Positions 33,406 through 46,868 of a stretch of 64,000 bases of DNA are shown here, one piece after another. The notes under the pieces were generated by a model, which was not told the DNA's origin, did no database searches, and was given only the letters and a program-made list of their open reading frames with translations. The position numbers and the translations under genes were made by a program. Position 1 is the first letter of the stretch. The number at the start of each line of letters is the position of its first letter. The DNA is from Labyrinthula sp. Ha (taxonomy: Eukaryota; Sar; Bigyra; Labyrinthulida; Labyrinthulaceae), in assembly GCA_015227615.1 (NCBI GenBank), contig JAALGZ010000015.1, positions 211,001 through 275,000 on the forward strand. Direction: 5' to 3'.

Positions 33406-36400
33406 TTTTCTTTGCTTTTTCACAAGAGGGCTAATATGGGCATAGTGGAAATATAGCCGATGCAGATATTTTTCTTGGACTTGTCAGTACATCAGCAAGG
33501 ACGAAACCAAAAGTTAAATATTGAGTGTAGTCGACTTTCTAAAGCTTCACAAAGAGCCTCAAAGCAAGCAAGCCAATGGAAAGAACTACTTCTATTCTCC
33601 AAAGTGGAAAGTTGTGACTTGGAAACTGTCTAGTGCACCTAAGTACTGTAACTTTGGAATTTGCTGGAATCTCTTTCAGAGTTCAAGCACAGATTAAAAG
33701 GTAACCCAGCAAGGAAGAAAGAATCCTTAAGTAAGTAACTTCCACATGACATGGGGAACGAACATTCCATTAAAAAAGCTAACCTTCTAGCTATAAACAT
33801 TAACGGATGTTTTAACTGGGTCCTGATAATGTTTCGTGGCCAATGCAAAGAAGATTTTAAACAGGTTCTGACAAGGAGAAAATGTAGGACTCGTTATTTT
33901 TGAACAATTAGAGCCTCGTAAGATTAATTAAAAACTTATCTTAAATGCCCCTTGAAAGATGGTTGGATTTCTCGTCGGATAACAATCCAAAAAATGAGGT
34001 TACATTATCTTTTACGCCAAAAACATCTGAAAATGACCAACAACAATCATCAAGGTAAAAAATGTAGTACGAAAATCTACGGTACATGAGTATAGAAAAT
34101 AGTCTCAAGAATTGCTGAGGAAAATTATCCCCTTTAATGAGCAAGGGAAGCCCAATAAGACTAGACACAAAAAGTGTGTGAAACATTCAACAAGATTTTA
34201 CCCCTCTGAATAGATAACAATTTAATCTCCCTTGCATCATCTAGTTCGAACGTACTAGTGAACTTTGAACAACAAGAAATAAAACAATTAAAGAAATCTC
34301 CCTCAGATTCTTCAAAATAGATGCATAACAGTAAGAATGATTGTCAGTACCTTCAGTGTAAAGTTTCCCGAAAATCTAAGTTAGTTACTATACATATCGT
34401 TCTACATTTTGGCGAAAACACAGAGGCTGTAGTTTGCAGAAATTTCTAATTAGAGAGTGAGATGAAATTTTGTCCAAGATTCGCAGGTAAACTACTATCT
34501 CTCAATATCAAGCTAAACCACGTAAAAGCAAAGATCTAAGAACTATACTTAGGGTCAATCTGAAGACATATATATATATACTAGATTTGAGTATAAAGAG
34601 AGCCCCTGCTTACCGGCTAAAAATCTGAGGTGTTTCACTTTTCTGGTGTACTTTGAGTTCATTCTTGTTGCAAGAAAAAAGTTAAAGGGTGAACAAAAAG
34701 GATCGAATGAAACGAAAAAATTCTAGAAACTGCATCCTGGGCTTTACCAGAGTAACGATGAAACAAGCACTGAAAGGGCATAAACCTTTACTTTAAGAAA
34801 ATGCATCATATAACCTGAGTATACATGGTCTTTTGAAAGTGCCATTAGTAATGTATATACCCTGACTGCTACATGATGTTACCATGTTACGCCAGATCAA
34901 TATTTTCATTAGCTATTATATGAGTTGAAAGCGGCACAGAGACTTAGAAGTAATCAACTGCACTGTAGATCAGATTAGAGAAATATGCTCTCCAAGAAAG
35001 AGTCAACTTTGCTACATCAAATCAAATGTCTATTCCATAATAAAACTTTTGCATGTGAGTAGGAAAACATGGTTGGCGACATTAATAAAATGAAACAGGC
35101 ATCTTAAAGAGAGAAACTATAAATATTTTCAGCGCAGTGTGAAGATCGCCGACTACATAGAACGCAACAAACTGATAACAAACTTGCCAGGAATTTACTA
35201 ATTCAAAATAGTTCCTAATCATTTCAAAGAAAGGAGTGATGTCTGATAGAAAAAATAAATAGTTACGCGAGAATCCCACATTGCAAGTTGTAGAAGCTCT
35301 TCAACTAAAAGTAGATAAGATGTAACAAATATTAACAAGATACATGGTAGCCCTTTAAGAGGACTGCTAGTACGATTTCCTTGATTTTCGTTCAGCAAGC
35401 ATATATAGTAGTGTACTCCACATCCTCAGAGTATTACTCACTTCAGTTAACCCAAACTGCTCATAAATCAAGGTAAGAACATAAAACCAAAATACATATA
35501 GAATTAAAAATCGGGCACAAGAACCTCAAATTGTTGTACTGTAAAGAAAAAAGCACAGGCGATTTTCTATTAATCAGAGCAAAATGACTTTTTTTACTAC
35601 AATATATCCACAAGACATTTGAAACAATTTTTCGATAAGGTTATGAAGTTCCAAAACAGGTGCATGTACCCATATTTTTGGAAAAACTAAGATTCACAAC
35701 AGCTTTTCATAATGTGAAAGCAATACCTGCTAATTTTCTGTTGATGGTTCATACAGCCTAATTACTTCTACGAGCATATAATCCTCATTACCTGTCATTT
35801 GGGAGGTTTATCCACCGCACCCATCCAGAAAATGGCACTAGAACATATAGGTAAACTCAATATCAAATCTATTCATTTTAGAAAAACAAAATTCTGTTCT
35901 CCACTGACTGTTTCGAGAAATGCTCCCAATTTCCAGAATTGTTCCCACATAATTCATGTGCCATTTATTCGAGTTTTATGAGGGATGTAAGAACTATAAT
36001 AATAAGACAAAAGTCTGACTACAAGGAAAACAGCCATTGGGCACATAATACCAAAAACCTTTGTGATGTTTTTTCTAACTAAAGGATTCTTAAGTAACAC
36101 ATTCCTAAATGAGTCAATTTTTTTTTCAGAAAATCTTCCCATTTAGATAATATGAAGAGTGCTGATTTAGGCCTAATTACTAGTAATAGTAACAGTGGCA
36201 AAAATCTAATATCTATGAAGTTTGATGAAGAAACGCTTTTTATTTTTTGAGGTTAACCAAGTCGCAAATATAGATATTTTAAAAACCTAAGAAAAGGTAA
36301 TGTGCGTTGTGAGGAACACATGTCAAACGAAATGGTAATAAATTGGAAACTTTAATGAAACTATTAAGTTTTTGCTCTAATTTTGTACAATATGCTTATA

Positions 36401-37806
36401 AAAGTTTCCTCCTCGGCTAAATTATTCTAATAGAAATAGTACTGCGCTAATACCTCTTGATATTTTGGAGAGCTATGGTGCGAATTTCTTTGAACAAGTT
36501 AATTTATTGCTCAGTTGATTCAAGTAAAACTGATTAGATTAGAAACTGTAACCTTATGTAATGATCTAATCCTCAAAGGAGTATCGTCGATTTCATGCTT
36601 GGAAAAGATAGTTTAGATTTTAGCTAAAACAAGGTAGTACGATGTTGATTAACTGCTTTAGCAAATTTGCTAAGGCTAATGGTTGCTCTGAAGTGAATTA
36701 AACTAAAAAATAGAGTTTTGTGTGTTACGCTGAAAGGCCCCTTGCATATGGAAGGTGTATCAGTGAAATAGATTATTATTTCGTATCTTGCTTAATGAAA
36801 AGTGAATATAATTTACAATTACAATAGTGTCAGCTCAATATTCAAAGAAATCTAATAATATCATTCGAGTAAACCTTGTTTAGGTAGGAGAGAGTGCTTA
36901 ATAGATCCAATTGTTTTTTTCTCAGTTTGGCTTTCATACCCTTTATTTAAACTACAAGATTATTCAACAGCTACAGGTTAATGATATGTTATCTTATCAA
37001 ATGTTTTTTGATTTCTTCCCTTTAATCCAAAGAGCTGTCTTAAAACTTTGCTTTTCAATATGTTAATGGAAAATGTTGTTGAAATAAGGTCATTTGCGTT
37101 TCTGCGTTAGAAGACGCTCTTACAAGGTATGTTTTTTCATGAAATAGAATACAGATCCAACTTTAACTTAGACTAAGAAGGAGGTCTCAATTTTAAGATC
37201 ATATTGAGCTTGTGGTCATATAATTAATGATTGCTAAACCATAGAGTTAGGTTTAAATCCAAGTGCAGCATCTACAACAGCAAAACTAAAGAATATCCTA
37301 CATTCATAAGTAAAAGAGAAAACAAACGCTCTGTCAGTATAATGCAATACCCACCTGAGTTTTGCATAGATTTTTTATGCAATTTCAAGTTCATTGCCGC
37401 TTTTAGTTGTTCAGGTTAGATTTCAAACCAGTTCAATGCGGAGCTGCAGACAGTAAAAAGCCCTTGCTTACCAAATCAACACCTATTATGCTTCTCTAAA
37501 TGTAAATCTTAAACATTCCATAACTATAAAACAGCTAGCTAAGATTTTTATCTCTTAATCATAAGTAGAAACTTTGATTTCTAGTATATTTAAATTTGCT
37601 GAACTGATCTCATATATAATACTCTCAAAGAAACCCACTCTTAGGAAAATACACTGTTGAAGCTCTGAAGCGTAAGGTAACTGATAACCTAGATTCCTAA
37701 AGCTTAAGAACTAAATCAGAACGAGACATATTTTGATTACCTCTTTTTTGTTTAGCCACTTTCCCTAGCATATAGACCATAGCAGGCAAAATATTTCAAA
37801 GAAACA
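33406..37806. other. Gene-poor AT-rich region, about 4.4 kb
   Basis: No supportable gene. Open frames are under 85 codons and without motifs. A short (AT)n run lies near 34570. The region ends at the left target-site duplication of the LINE. Confidence 0.55.
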
Positions 37807-37819
37807 TAGTCAAGCATGA
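37807..37819. repeat. Left target-site duplication of LINE
   Basis: TAGTCAAGCATGA, identical over 13 bp to 41916-41928, directly precedes the element. Confidence 0.75.
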
Positions 37820-40800
37820 AATTTTGGGCAAGAAGCAAGAAAATCAGTTATATGTCCTTGCCTCAACGGAACTGCTCGACTCCGACCTCCACGGAGGGCC
37901 TAGAGTGTGCGAGCCAGCGCGAACAGAGACTACTTGTAGTTTCTGTGAATGTAGGTGGTCTTACTATAACAAAACTTAACCTTTTAGAAGAAAAAACTCA
38001 GCAACTGTCGATTTTGATGTTGCAAGAGTTACACGAGTCAGGCTACAAGATGTTAACGGAAAGGGTAAAAGTCAGCAGCAGCAAAGGTAAGTGGTTTTCC
38101 TCAAAACCGCCTACTGGAGCTGCAGGCGTAGCGACCTACTTGGCTGAAGAACTTGCTTGCAACGTTTCTACAGTTCAAAGTACTAGCGACAGGATCCTGA
38201 AAGTAGTTCTCCAAGGCACCGGCAAGAAAAAGATTAATGTAGTGAACTGCTACGCTCCACACTGTGGACTAGGCAGAGAATCCTACAGAAAGTTTCTGAA
38301 AGAGTTGAGTGTGGTAACGAAAAATCTAAACAAGAGAAGGACGTTACTCTTAGGTGGTGATTTCAATGCACAAGTGAGTAGAACGACGCTGAAGAAGGAG
38401 GGTAAGCTGGGATTCTCAAAAAGAAGCAACGCGAATGGAAAGCTGCTAGAAAATTGGTTAAAGATTAAAGGTACTCAATTGTTAATCACAGGCATGTAAC
38501 TGGGAAGAAGGGAGCGAAAAAACAGGGAACATTCTGTTCCCGATATGATAATACGAAGATATCGGAAATCGACTTCTTCATCACCAACAAACCAGAAAGA
38601 ATTTACCTGTTCAAGCCAAGACGAGACATCAGTAACTGGATCTGGCAGAAAGAGAAGTTCGATCACGTTGCCATTATGGTGGAGCTGAGGAAATTCCAAA
38701 GAGGCAAGGAAAGATGGGAAAAAACGCCCCAGAAAGATCTCTCCCAACTCCTCTTGAACAAGCAACTTGCACAACAACTGGATCACAAGATTACTCTGGA
38801 ACTCCTAAAACTAAATGAGGAAGAAAGAGATTACGAAGCCTTGACGCAGATCGTTCCAAAGTTGGTTAAAGATCTCGTACCTGAACAGAGTAACAACACG
38901 GTAGAACAAGGAGCATCCGATCAAACACGAGAACTGCTACGAAGGAAGAACTCACTCTGGGATACATCCACAGTGGGAGAAAGGAAGGAGCTCACCAACG
39001 CAGTAAAAAGAAGTGCAAGGAAAGACAAAATAAACTGGTACATTGAAACTGCTAGTAAAATACAGTCCCTGTTTGAGCAAAACCGCACAAGAGAAGCATA
39101 CTCACTGCTGAATCTAGTAAAGCCAACAGCCAAAATCTATGCCCGGATCACTAAAGATGACAAAGGAAATAAAGTAGATACGTGCCAGAGGTTGAAAATA
39201 CTCAGTGACTATATAGCTAGTCAACAACTTCCACCAATACCAAAAATACACTTGACTCAAGATGAAAGGGTGCATTACTGTAGACCAATATATGAGCCGG
39301 TTCCAGAAGAACACATAAACTCAAATCCTCCGCTAATGGATGAAGTCATGGTATGCATAAGACAACTAAAGAATAACCGTGCCACAGGTGTTGATTGTAT
39401 CAACAACGAAGTGTTGAAAGCATCATCAGCTGTTCAGAAAATTCTACTAAGAGAAATCCAAGAACTCTTCAGGAAAACATCATTAAGCCAGAGAATGAAG
39501 AAACAGTTCTGCCTTAGGAAAATCATTCATATCTACAAACAAAAAGGAGAAAAGAATTCACCTGGATCATACAGGCCCATAGCACTCTTGAACACAGCTT
39601 TCAAATTGACAACGAAGATAATCCACAACCGACTTCAACCAATTATCAATAAACTACCTTCTTATCAAGCAGGTTTCAGGTCAGGGCACTCCACAACAAA
39701 CAAGATTGAAATCCTAAACAATATTGTGAAGAAAAAACTGCTGCAGAACACAAAACTGAAACTTCTCTTCATTGACTTTCAAAAGGCTTTTGACTCAGTC
39801 AACCATGACTTCATACAACTATCGTTGAAGGAGCATGGAGTGCCTAGCAAACTCAGGAAACTCATCCGGGTATTATATAAAAATGCTACAGTCAAAGTCT
39901 CAGAAGGGAAACATCTGTCCAAAACGGTACACTTGAGAAGAGGAGTGCTTCAAGGAGACTTACTTTCTCCTGCTATATTCATATTGGTATTGAACTCTAC
40001 AATAAAAAGAATAGATAAAAATACCTAGGCAAATGTAGAAGTAGTAGGAAACATATTTAACTACCTAGCTTTTGTGGATGACTTGGTTGCACTTTGTGAA
40101 AACAACAATCAAATAAGTTCCTTCATTGAACAACTTTACAAACTGGAATCCCTCTCTGGCCTAAGAATAAACTTAACTAAAACAAAAATACTATTAACAG
40201 ACGAAGGATATTCTTTGACAGGACAAATACCGGATAAAACCATAAATAAACTTCTCACCAATTTTTTCTGCGAAAACTGCCAAAGATACTTCCATAGAGA
40301 GAAGTCTCTAAAGGCACACCTTAGAAGCTGATTTTGCGATGGAACTTTAGACCGAAAAAGAGCAGGAACGCTAGCTGTCAAAGATACCAAATATATTGTC
40401 CAAAAGATGCTGCAACCAGTTGCTGAACCAATAACGGTGTTAGGAGAAGAAGTCCAGCCAGTAAAGGAAATGAAGTATTTAGGCGCGGTCTTTAACTCCA
40501 GTGGAATAGCGCAAGAACATGTGCTGTCTAGCTTGGACAAGTGCGAAGCAAGACTTCCTAAATACAGGGACATACTCTCCTGCAACACTCTGACTAGAAA
40601 AGTAAAGAGACAACCTGCACGCAGCATGGTCTTAGCTCCTGGAATATACAACCTCGGCAACTGGCCCCTAAACAATGATATAAAAAAAGAAATTAAATTT
40701 TTTGACTAGGAAAAGAAACTCAATCTTGAACAACGTGCCAATTCAAGAATATAGGTTCTGTGAAGGTGACTTGGACATCCAAAAGATCTTGCTTGAACAG

Positions 40801-41915
40801 AGAAGAAAGTATGTAGAGGCGAATGATGCAACAGCCGACAGACAAGTTCATATTCTTCGAGAAGCTGGAATAAACAACCATCTAGAACCCAAAGACCCAG
40901 AGTATGTATCTCCCACTGAACCATGCCGGAAACTTGGACTAGAAGAAGATGAAGATATCGATCCTGTGCCGCCCATCCAGGATCCACCAAACCACGGACC
41001 ACCCCAACCAATACGTCTAAGAAGAACCTACAACGTACCGGGCACAGGATCAAGAATACCAAGCAGAGAAAACTATCTGGAACAAGCAGCGAGATACCGT
41101 GGAACTGCACCAGCTAGAATAAACCCCTTGACCTATGTAAGCGAACTTCTTGGACTCACTGGAACATCCTGAACCTGGAACCCGAACATTTAACAACTGC
41201 ATCTAAAAAATATTACAACCCCAGCCAATAAATGGAACACAGTCCCCTTCTCCCTCAAGATACAGCCTGAATGGACCTCCCAACCTCCCTAACTCCATCC
41301 CAACCCAAAACAGCCAAAACACCCAAACAACCAGAATCCACATCCTGACCCAGAAACCAGCCAAAACCCTGTCGATACACCTCCCTGGAACCCCTAAGAG
41401 TTATGGAAAGCAAGAACACACCGTTCACGACCTTGGATCAACTCCATCTAAAACCCCGATGTAACAGAAACCTTCAGAACACTCAGCTTACCACCTTCTG
41501 GACAAAATCAGCTCAAATCGTTTCAAAACTTGTTCAAACATTCATCATATGCTTCATTGTAACCCTCAGGAACGTTATCGACACTTTCTATCGTCTGCTT
41601 CGGCCTTCTTGGCTCGGCGGATAAAGATTTCAATCCTTTTGCAATTTTTGATTGATTTAGGATTGAGATTTTGGGAAATCAACATTTTGGGAAATCAAGT
41701 ATGAATAATCTAGAGTAATGCAACCTTGGGCGAATGAAATCAGGTATCCTGAGAAACTGACCAATAAGAACCAGAGAAAAGAACAAGATATTGATAGTAA
41801 CAAGAAGCATAGTAAGTAGTATAACCAAACTTCGATAGGTTAAGAGCGTAGTAAGTACCAGGCTCGTAGAAGGTTAGGCCACTAGGCCCAATTAATCCTT
41901 AAATAACTAACTAAC
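37820..41915 (+). mobile_element. Non-LTR retrotransposon (APE-endonuclease LINE), inactive
   Basis: 4.1 kb, bracketed by an exact 13-bp direct repeat and ending in a TAACTAACTAAC tail, as expected for target-primed insertion. Its protein-coding part is visibly richer in G+C than the flanks. It encodes an apurinic-type endonuclease followed by a reverse transcriptase, then a proline-rich C-terminal region. The 5' end lies only about 30 bp before the first endonuclease codons, so it is complete or slightly 5'-truncated. No separate ORF1 is visible. Jockey, RTE and CR1-like clades all share some of the RT pattern, and I cannot assign the clade by eye. Confidence 0.88.
37852..41172 (+). pseudogene. 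LINE endonuclease-reverse transcriptase ORF, broken
   Basis: Endonuclease: VVSVNVGGL, ILMLQELHESG, VVNCYAPH, GGDFNAQVS (about 38354) and, after a shift of frame near 38490, SEIDFFITNK. RT: SYRPIALLNT, YQAGFRSGHSTTNKIE, LLFIDFQKAFDSVNH, GVLQGDLLSPA and the catalytic AFVDD box (about 40069-40083; most families have F/YADD). Between the RT palm (SGLRINLTKTK) and the thumb motif MKYLGAVF there is a cysteine/histidine finger, CENCQRYFHREKSLKAH (about 40270-40320). A last open part, 40702-41172, is proline-rich. Breaks seen: frame changes near 38490 and at a T-run near 40697, plus in-frame TAG at 40026 and TGA at 40329. With these the copy cannot make full-length protein. Confidence 0.88.
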
Positions 41916-41928
41916 TAGTCAAGCATGA
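41916..41928. repeat. Right target-site duplication of LINE
   Basis: TAGTCAAGCATGA directly follows the TAAC-repeat tail and repeats 37807-37819 exactly. Confidence 0.75.
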
Positions 41929-42482
41929 GATTAGTTTCAAGCATGTTGCTGCTACAAGAAGTATATTTGCTATCCGAACCTAAATCCTAAGAGTTTTGGA
42001 ATTCTCCTGTCTTAAGAAATGCTTGGCAACCCGGCTAACTCTAGTAAGAGCATTAGATCAGAAGAACCTCGCCTTTTTCACAACTAAAACCTAAATTTTG
42101 TTGTGGCTTTAGAGTGAGCTCCATTCTTGAAAGCCTCCGAAAACATTTCAAAGGTACTAATATCCCATCCAACCTGAAGACTCTTCATAAGATTTTTTTT
42201 TATTTTACGACGGCTGTTTGTTCTTAAAACAATATAGTATACAAGAACTGTACTGAAAAGTCATAATAAAAACTGTGTCTATCTTGTGCACTGGAAATAT
42301 GCCGGGACATTGGATGTCACATTTGGCCATTTAATAAAACCAGGCGAAAATAGCACATCGAAAATACGAAGTTTTTATCGCATTCAAATTTCTTTCAAAA
42401 GTCCCCTTTGATTATACAAGTTTCCCCAAAAATTGGACCAAATCTGTTCAAATACCTTTGTTAGACATATTAAACTTGGAAT
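41929..42482. other. Short intergenic region before Rho gene
   Basis: No gene seen. It contains the leader and promoter of the Rho GTPase gene. CTCTAGTAAGAGCATTAGATC at about 42038-42058 weakly resembles a pol III A box, without a B box. Confidence 0.4.
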
Positions 42483-43174
42483 ATGAATTCTAGAAGAGAG
42501 AATGACGTTCTCACGTTGAAAATGGTCATCATAGGTATGTGTTCCTATTTCTTGTGAGAGTTTATAGGTGACGGAGGATGTGGAAAAAGTAGTGTTTTGC
42601 TAGCCTATTCAAAAGAGGAATTTGATCCGAGACATATCCCTACAGGTACTTAGTTCCCAATATGTAAGTGTTTAGTCGTTGATACTTATCAAGTGGACAT
42701 TAGACTCAGCGATGGAAGAAAACTTCGTCTCACCTGCCACGATACAGCTGGGCAAGAAGAATTTGCTAACATTAGAAGATTATCTTATGGGCAAGTTGAC
42801 GTTGCCCTTGTTTGTTATGATATCAGTAGAGTTGCTACACTTCGTAACGTTGAAAATATATGGATTCCTGAACTCAAGCAAAACGAACCAAGTCCATTTT
42901 TTTCTTTTTTAACGGCTTAGACGCTTTATCCGTTCTCGTTGGTAACAAAAAAGATTTAACGGAGGAAAATCCATTTAACCCCGCATATGTGCAAAAGCAA
43001 GATGCCGAGAAGGTGAAAGCTAAGTTGGGGATGAAAGGGCATGTGCAATGTAGCGCAAAGAATTTGTCTAGAGGTAATGTAAAAGAAGTGTTTAAGCTAG
43101 CTATTAAAGAGGGTTTATTGGCTAAGAAATATATAGGGGCACCGGGACCTTGTGGATGTTGTGAGTTAGTGTAA
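42483..43174 (+). CDS. Rho-family small GTPase
   Basis: A signalling switch for actin and membrane dynamics, and a plausible substrate of the exchange factor at 10549. Four exons (42483-42534, 42568-42645, 42676-42891, 42921-43174) with introns of 33, 30 and 29 nt encode 199 residues. P-loop GDGGCGKSS (Rac/Cdc42: GDGAVGKTC), switch I IPTVVDTY with its threonine, switch II DTAGQEEF with the catalytic glutamine, the base-specificity motif NKKDL, and SAK (CSAKN). A short segment after NKKDL (EENPFNPAYVQKQDAEKVKAK) corresponds to the Rho insert region. The C-terminus CCELV supplies a CaaX-type prenylation cysteine. The assignment to Rho rather than Ras or Rab rests on the insert, the switch spacing and IPTV.DTY. 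The subfamily is uncertain. Confidence 0.9.
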
Positions 43175-43248
43175 GTAAGGTTAGGTTTTTGTTGATTGAC
43201 GAGGAAATAAATCTTAATTCGCACACAAATACAACTAGAAATACTTGT

Positions 43249-43479
43249 TTATGGGTGTAACAGCGAAAACCCACCGTAGTAGGAAAATAGTGCTGCTATT
43301 ATTGTTGAGAACATTACACCAATTATTAAAATAGAAAAGATAGGGCACTTTGACTTACTTGCTTTGGTTTGCTGCTTTTCACCCATTTGACCTTCGATTT
43401 CCCCTACTTCATGTAAATAATGTTGTAATTCTCCAACCACTTCTGCTGATAGTCCTGGACTATATAATGGTTTGTTCAT
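43249..43479 (-). CDS. Small predicted tail-anchored membrane protein
   Basis: 76 residues with an ATG start. The N-terminal 45 residues are polar (LSAEVVGELQHYLHEVGEIEGQ looks amphipathic helical), followed by KASKSK and one membrane segment, IFSILIIGVMFSTIIAALF, close to the C-terminus. That is the layout of tail-anchored proteins of the ER or mitochondrial surface. I do not recognise the family. It is convergent with the Rho gene across 74 bp, like other gene pairs here, which supports it being real. A remaining possibility is that it is the last exon of a longer gene. Confidence 0.5.
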   Translation of the reverse strand: MNKPLYSPGLSAEVVGELQHYLHEVGEIEGQMGEKQQTKASKSKCPIFSILIIGVMFSTIIAALFSYYGGFSLLHP

Positions 43480-46400
43480 TTTATTTTATTTATTTTGTTC
43501 GTTCATTCTTAACGGCTAACTCCTCGCTTCTTCTCTAAAATGTATATTTTTTGCTATATGACGTCATTAGAAGAATATTTTCTGTCGGGATTTTAAACAG
43601 ACTGTATTAATAGGTGTGTTCAAACTTACCAGAAGTGTATGGCGGTTGAATTATGTCGGAGAATTAACAAAGAATACTTATTTCCTATTAAAAGAATAGA
43701 ATAGGAAAGAGTTTGGTAAAATTGAAAATAAAAGCTCTTTGATATGTTGCAACTTTCAGTGGTTAGTTTTTTGTGAATAGTTTAGAACCTGAAAGCTTTG
43801 AACTTACTTTTTATAAACACTTTGTTAAGTTTTCCTATGGAACACGTTCCATGAAACTTATCTTTCTCCGTTCTAGAATGAAAGAAACGTATTACAAAGA
43901 TGATATTAACTTATCAAACTATCGTTACTTAAATTTGCATAAACACGAAAGCGATGTGATGCAAGGCTATACTTCCCTCAGATGCATCAAACATGTCTTA
44001 CCTCAAATGATTGAGAATCACAAGTGTTAAGTTGAGGATACCAACAACCCCAAATACATTGGTAAAAAAGTTACTTTGGTACTATTCTATGCAGAAATAT
44101 CCATCCTAATATAGTTGTTGCGAAGTGTAAGTTACACGATTCTCACAACTCTTGTTGCAACATTTTTTGCAGTTTAGTCATGTAGTGACAAACCGTTTCA
44201 GTACTTGTAATTTTGGTTATGTACTTGAAAATAGTTTTTTAACTTACTACAAAACGACAAAGACATTGGCACCAACAAAAGAGATGTAGGTCATCTCTTC
44301 AGAGAGTACAAACTTGTCATGATTATCATTTTACACCGCTGCTGGTCCATCGTGAAGTTTGATTAAATTTATTTATCAATTGGAGCCGATCGCAATTAGT
44401 TAAGTATTTTTTGCGTCTTCTCGTCTTGTTTGTTTAGTTGTCATATTTGATCATGGAGCTATTTCTAACTCCAAAACTTATGCTACTTCATATGCCGAGA
44501 CAGTCATGGTTTCCTTTCAATAACATAAGACCTAGCCCTTGACTTTTTATACTAGGGTAAAGGGTCTATATCAGATGGAATTGTATTTATAAAGATAAGC
44601 ACGATTTGCTCTTATTTACTTTTCTTAAGGACTTGAGTACAAGGTTATAAAGTACCCTTTTTGCACTTTTTGAAATGTGAATTAATTTTGTTTTCACAAA
44701 ATTTATGATGCACAAGGAGGAAATGTAAGCTGCGGAGCCAAACAGATAAAGTCTTGATAGCAAAGGAAGAAAGGAGTGGTGGAAGAATGGAACCCACACT
44801 TTGGGAGTTTATATTTGGTTCTTACTTTTACTGTAATTTTACTGTGTTGTGAATAATTAAAAAAAAAATCAAAAGGGGTAATTTAGTCTAGATAACAATT
44901 AAGCCGTTGTTAGATGCTCTATCTCTGTAAGAGCATAGTTTTAGCTACAGAGGAACAAATCCCAACAAATACTACCACTACCCCAAATCCCAGGTTTGCT
45001 TAATTCCTTCTTTTTAAGCGAAACTTTCTCCAAACAACCTTACTCATTTATCTTTATGAAACGCAAGGTTTACTTTATTAACTTAAATTGAAAAGCTGTA
45101 GTACTTAGATGCCTGATGAAACAAACGAGGAAAGAGTGTAGTGTGCCCAAACTATGATATGGTGGCTCAATGTATGATGAGACTTCATCATCTTTGTTTA
45201 AGTTACTTTTCAAAAGTTCAGTGTCATAAGCAGCGGAATATGGATATACACTGCGGACTAGAGAAAATTAAAACCCTGCCTTCTCCCTTAGATGTGCATA
45301 GGTAAGAAATATATTTTGAATGTGGCCATGTGTAGGTGTCCTGCATAGCTTCTAAATTCCACCACCAAAATTATTCGATAGTTTGTGAATATGTTCATTC
45401 AAATAACCTTACTGGCTTATAGTATGTTGTTCGACTCATTTATAGCTCAAGACAACCCTTGAGCTCATTTGAGTTTAATAGTTTCAAAATATTACTAGAG
45501 TTTTCTCCTCCTGTACTTTACAAGAGAAGCTACTCGATATTGCCGCAAAAGATTTTGTATCTAGTTGTGTATTGTTACTTATATGAAATAAATTTCCTTT
45601 TGGTTAAGTATAGGATCAAGACCTTTCTAAGTGAAAACTCCGTATAAAGTAGGTATGTTTTGACCGGGTTCAAGCATTATCTTTCGCAACATCAACATTC
45701 TTGGAGTATCTGCTCTCAAAACCATCGGGAAACGCCTGTGCGAAATAGCACTAAAACGCATTGATATCTTCTGATTTGTAATTTTGTAAAGGAAATATAA
45801 TATTAAATTCTTTTTGAATTTTTCTGAGAAGCTGTAGTGAGTTATATTTATCGATCTCGCATTATGGCTGATATAAGTAATAAGGTTTTGCATTAATTGT
45901 AAGATTATAAATACCGGCACTAACAACAAACCCCTTAGTTTATCATGCAGTAAACCCCATATTTTTCATGCAAACATTCTTATTGGTTTTAGTCTAAGAA
46001 ACAATCTAAAGTAAAGAAGGTATATACTAAAAAAGGGAAAGTACCAAAGAACCCAAATCTTATTTCGTGAATGTGGCTCTTGAAGTTTTCTAAAAAATAT
46101 GTTGATATATATGTATATATATTATTAAAGTAATGTCTCTGTATCCAACTATGAGAACCACAGTCCTCATCGTTTTTTCACCTGTTGAAGATCGCTACAA
46201 TAATAAGGTTATACCCTTCGTCTGTGTTTACAGGAATAGATGTATCTTAGTGGCCAATGAGTATTTTTTGAGTTGGGTAGAATGTACACAAACTTAGATA
46301 GTTTGATGTTATTTTTTATATTTCTTAGGCTATACCTTACAGTTCTTCCATGCCTCTATAGAACAGGTCTTCTCTAGAGTAGAAAAGTATCTTCTTTCCT

Positions 46401-46567
46401 GATTCTTCTGCGACTATATATCCGTATTCTCCAAGAAATGTTTCAAATAATTTCTATGTTTCCATAAATATTTATTTTACTCAGGTTTCTCCTTTACCTT
46501 AAGTAGTACCTTCCTTTTTTGTGCCTGCAAGATTTTGTGGTCTGCAATGAGAAGGTGGGGTCAGTGG
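43480..46567. other. Gene-poor region, about 3.1 kb
   Basis: No supportable gene. The longest frames (43773-44030 plus strand, 45627-45929 minus strand) start with non-ATG codons or lack motifs and linked exons. ATGCTCTATCTCTGTAAGAGCAT near 44913-44935 can fold as a short hairpin. Confidence 0.5.
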
Positions 46568-46593
46568 TTTTGGCTCCGGAGTCAGATACTCCT
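46568..46593. repeat. Left terminal inverted repeat of MULE
   Basis: The core GGCTCCGGAGTCAGATACTCCT matches, in reverse complement, GACTCCGAAGTCAGATACTCCT at the right end with 20 of 22 positions equal. Confidence 0.65.
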
Positions 46594-46868
46594 CGCAATC
46601 TGATTCGTCATACCGGTTTCCTAATTTTTTAATCAGGTTTCACTTGAATAATCGATGCACAGAATCGTGATTTTCCATAGAAAAACTATAGAAGGGCCGA
46701 AACAAGAATTTTGATTGAATTTGAAAGTAAAATTCTGAATAAAAACTATGCAAGAACACAAGAGTAAAGGGACGAACCTTCAACCGAAGGCTCTAGAACC
46801 CGAAGAACAAATTCAACGGACAATTACTAGGAAAGCGGAATACAGCTAGCTATTCTACCTCAAAAAAG

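Noticed and set aside
43773-44030. 85-codon open frame
   Set aside because: No motif, no linked exon and ordinary intergenic composition.
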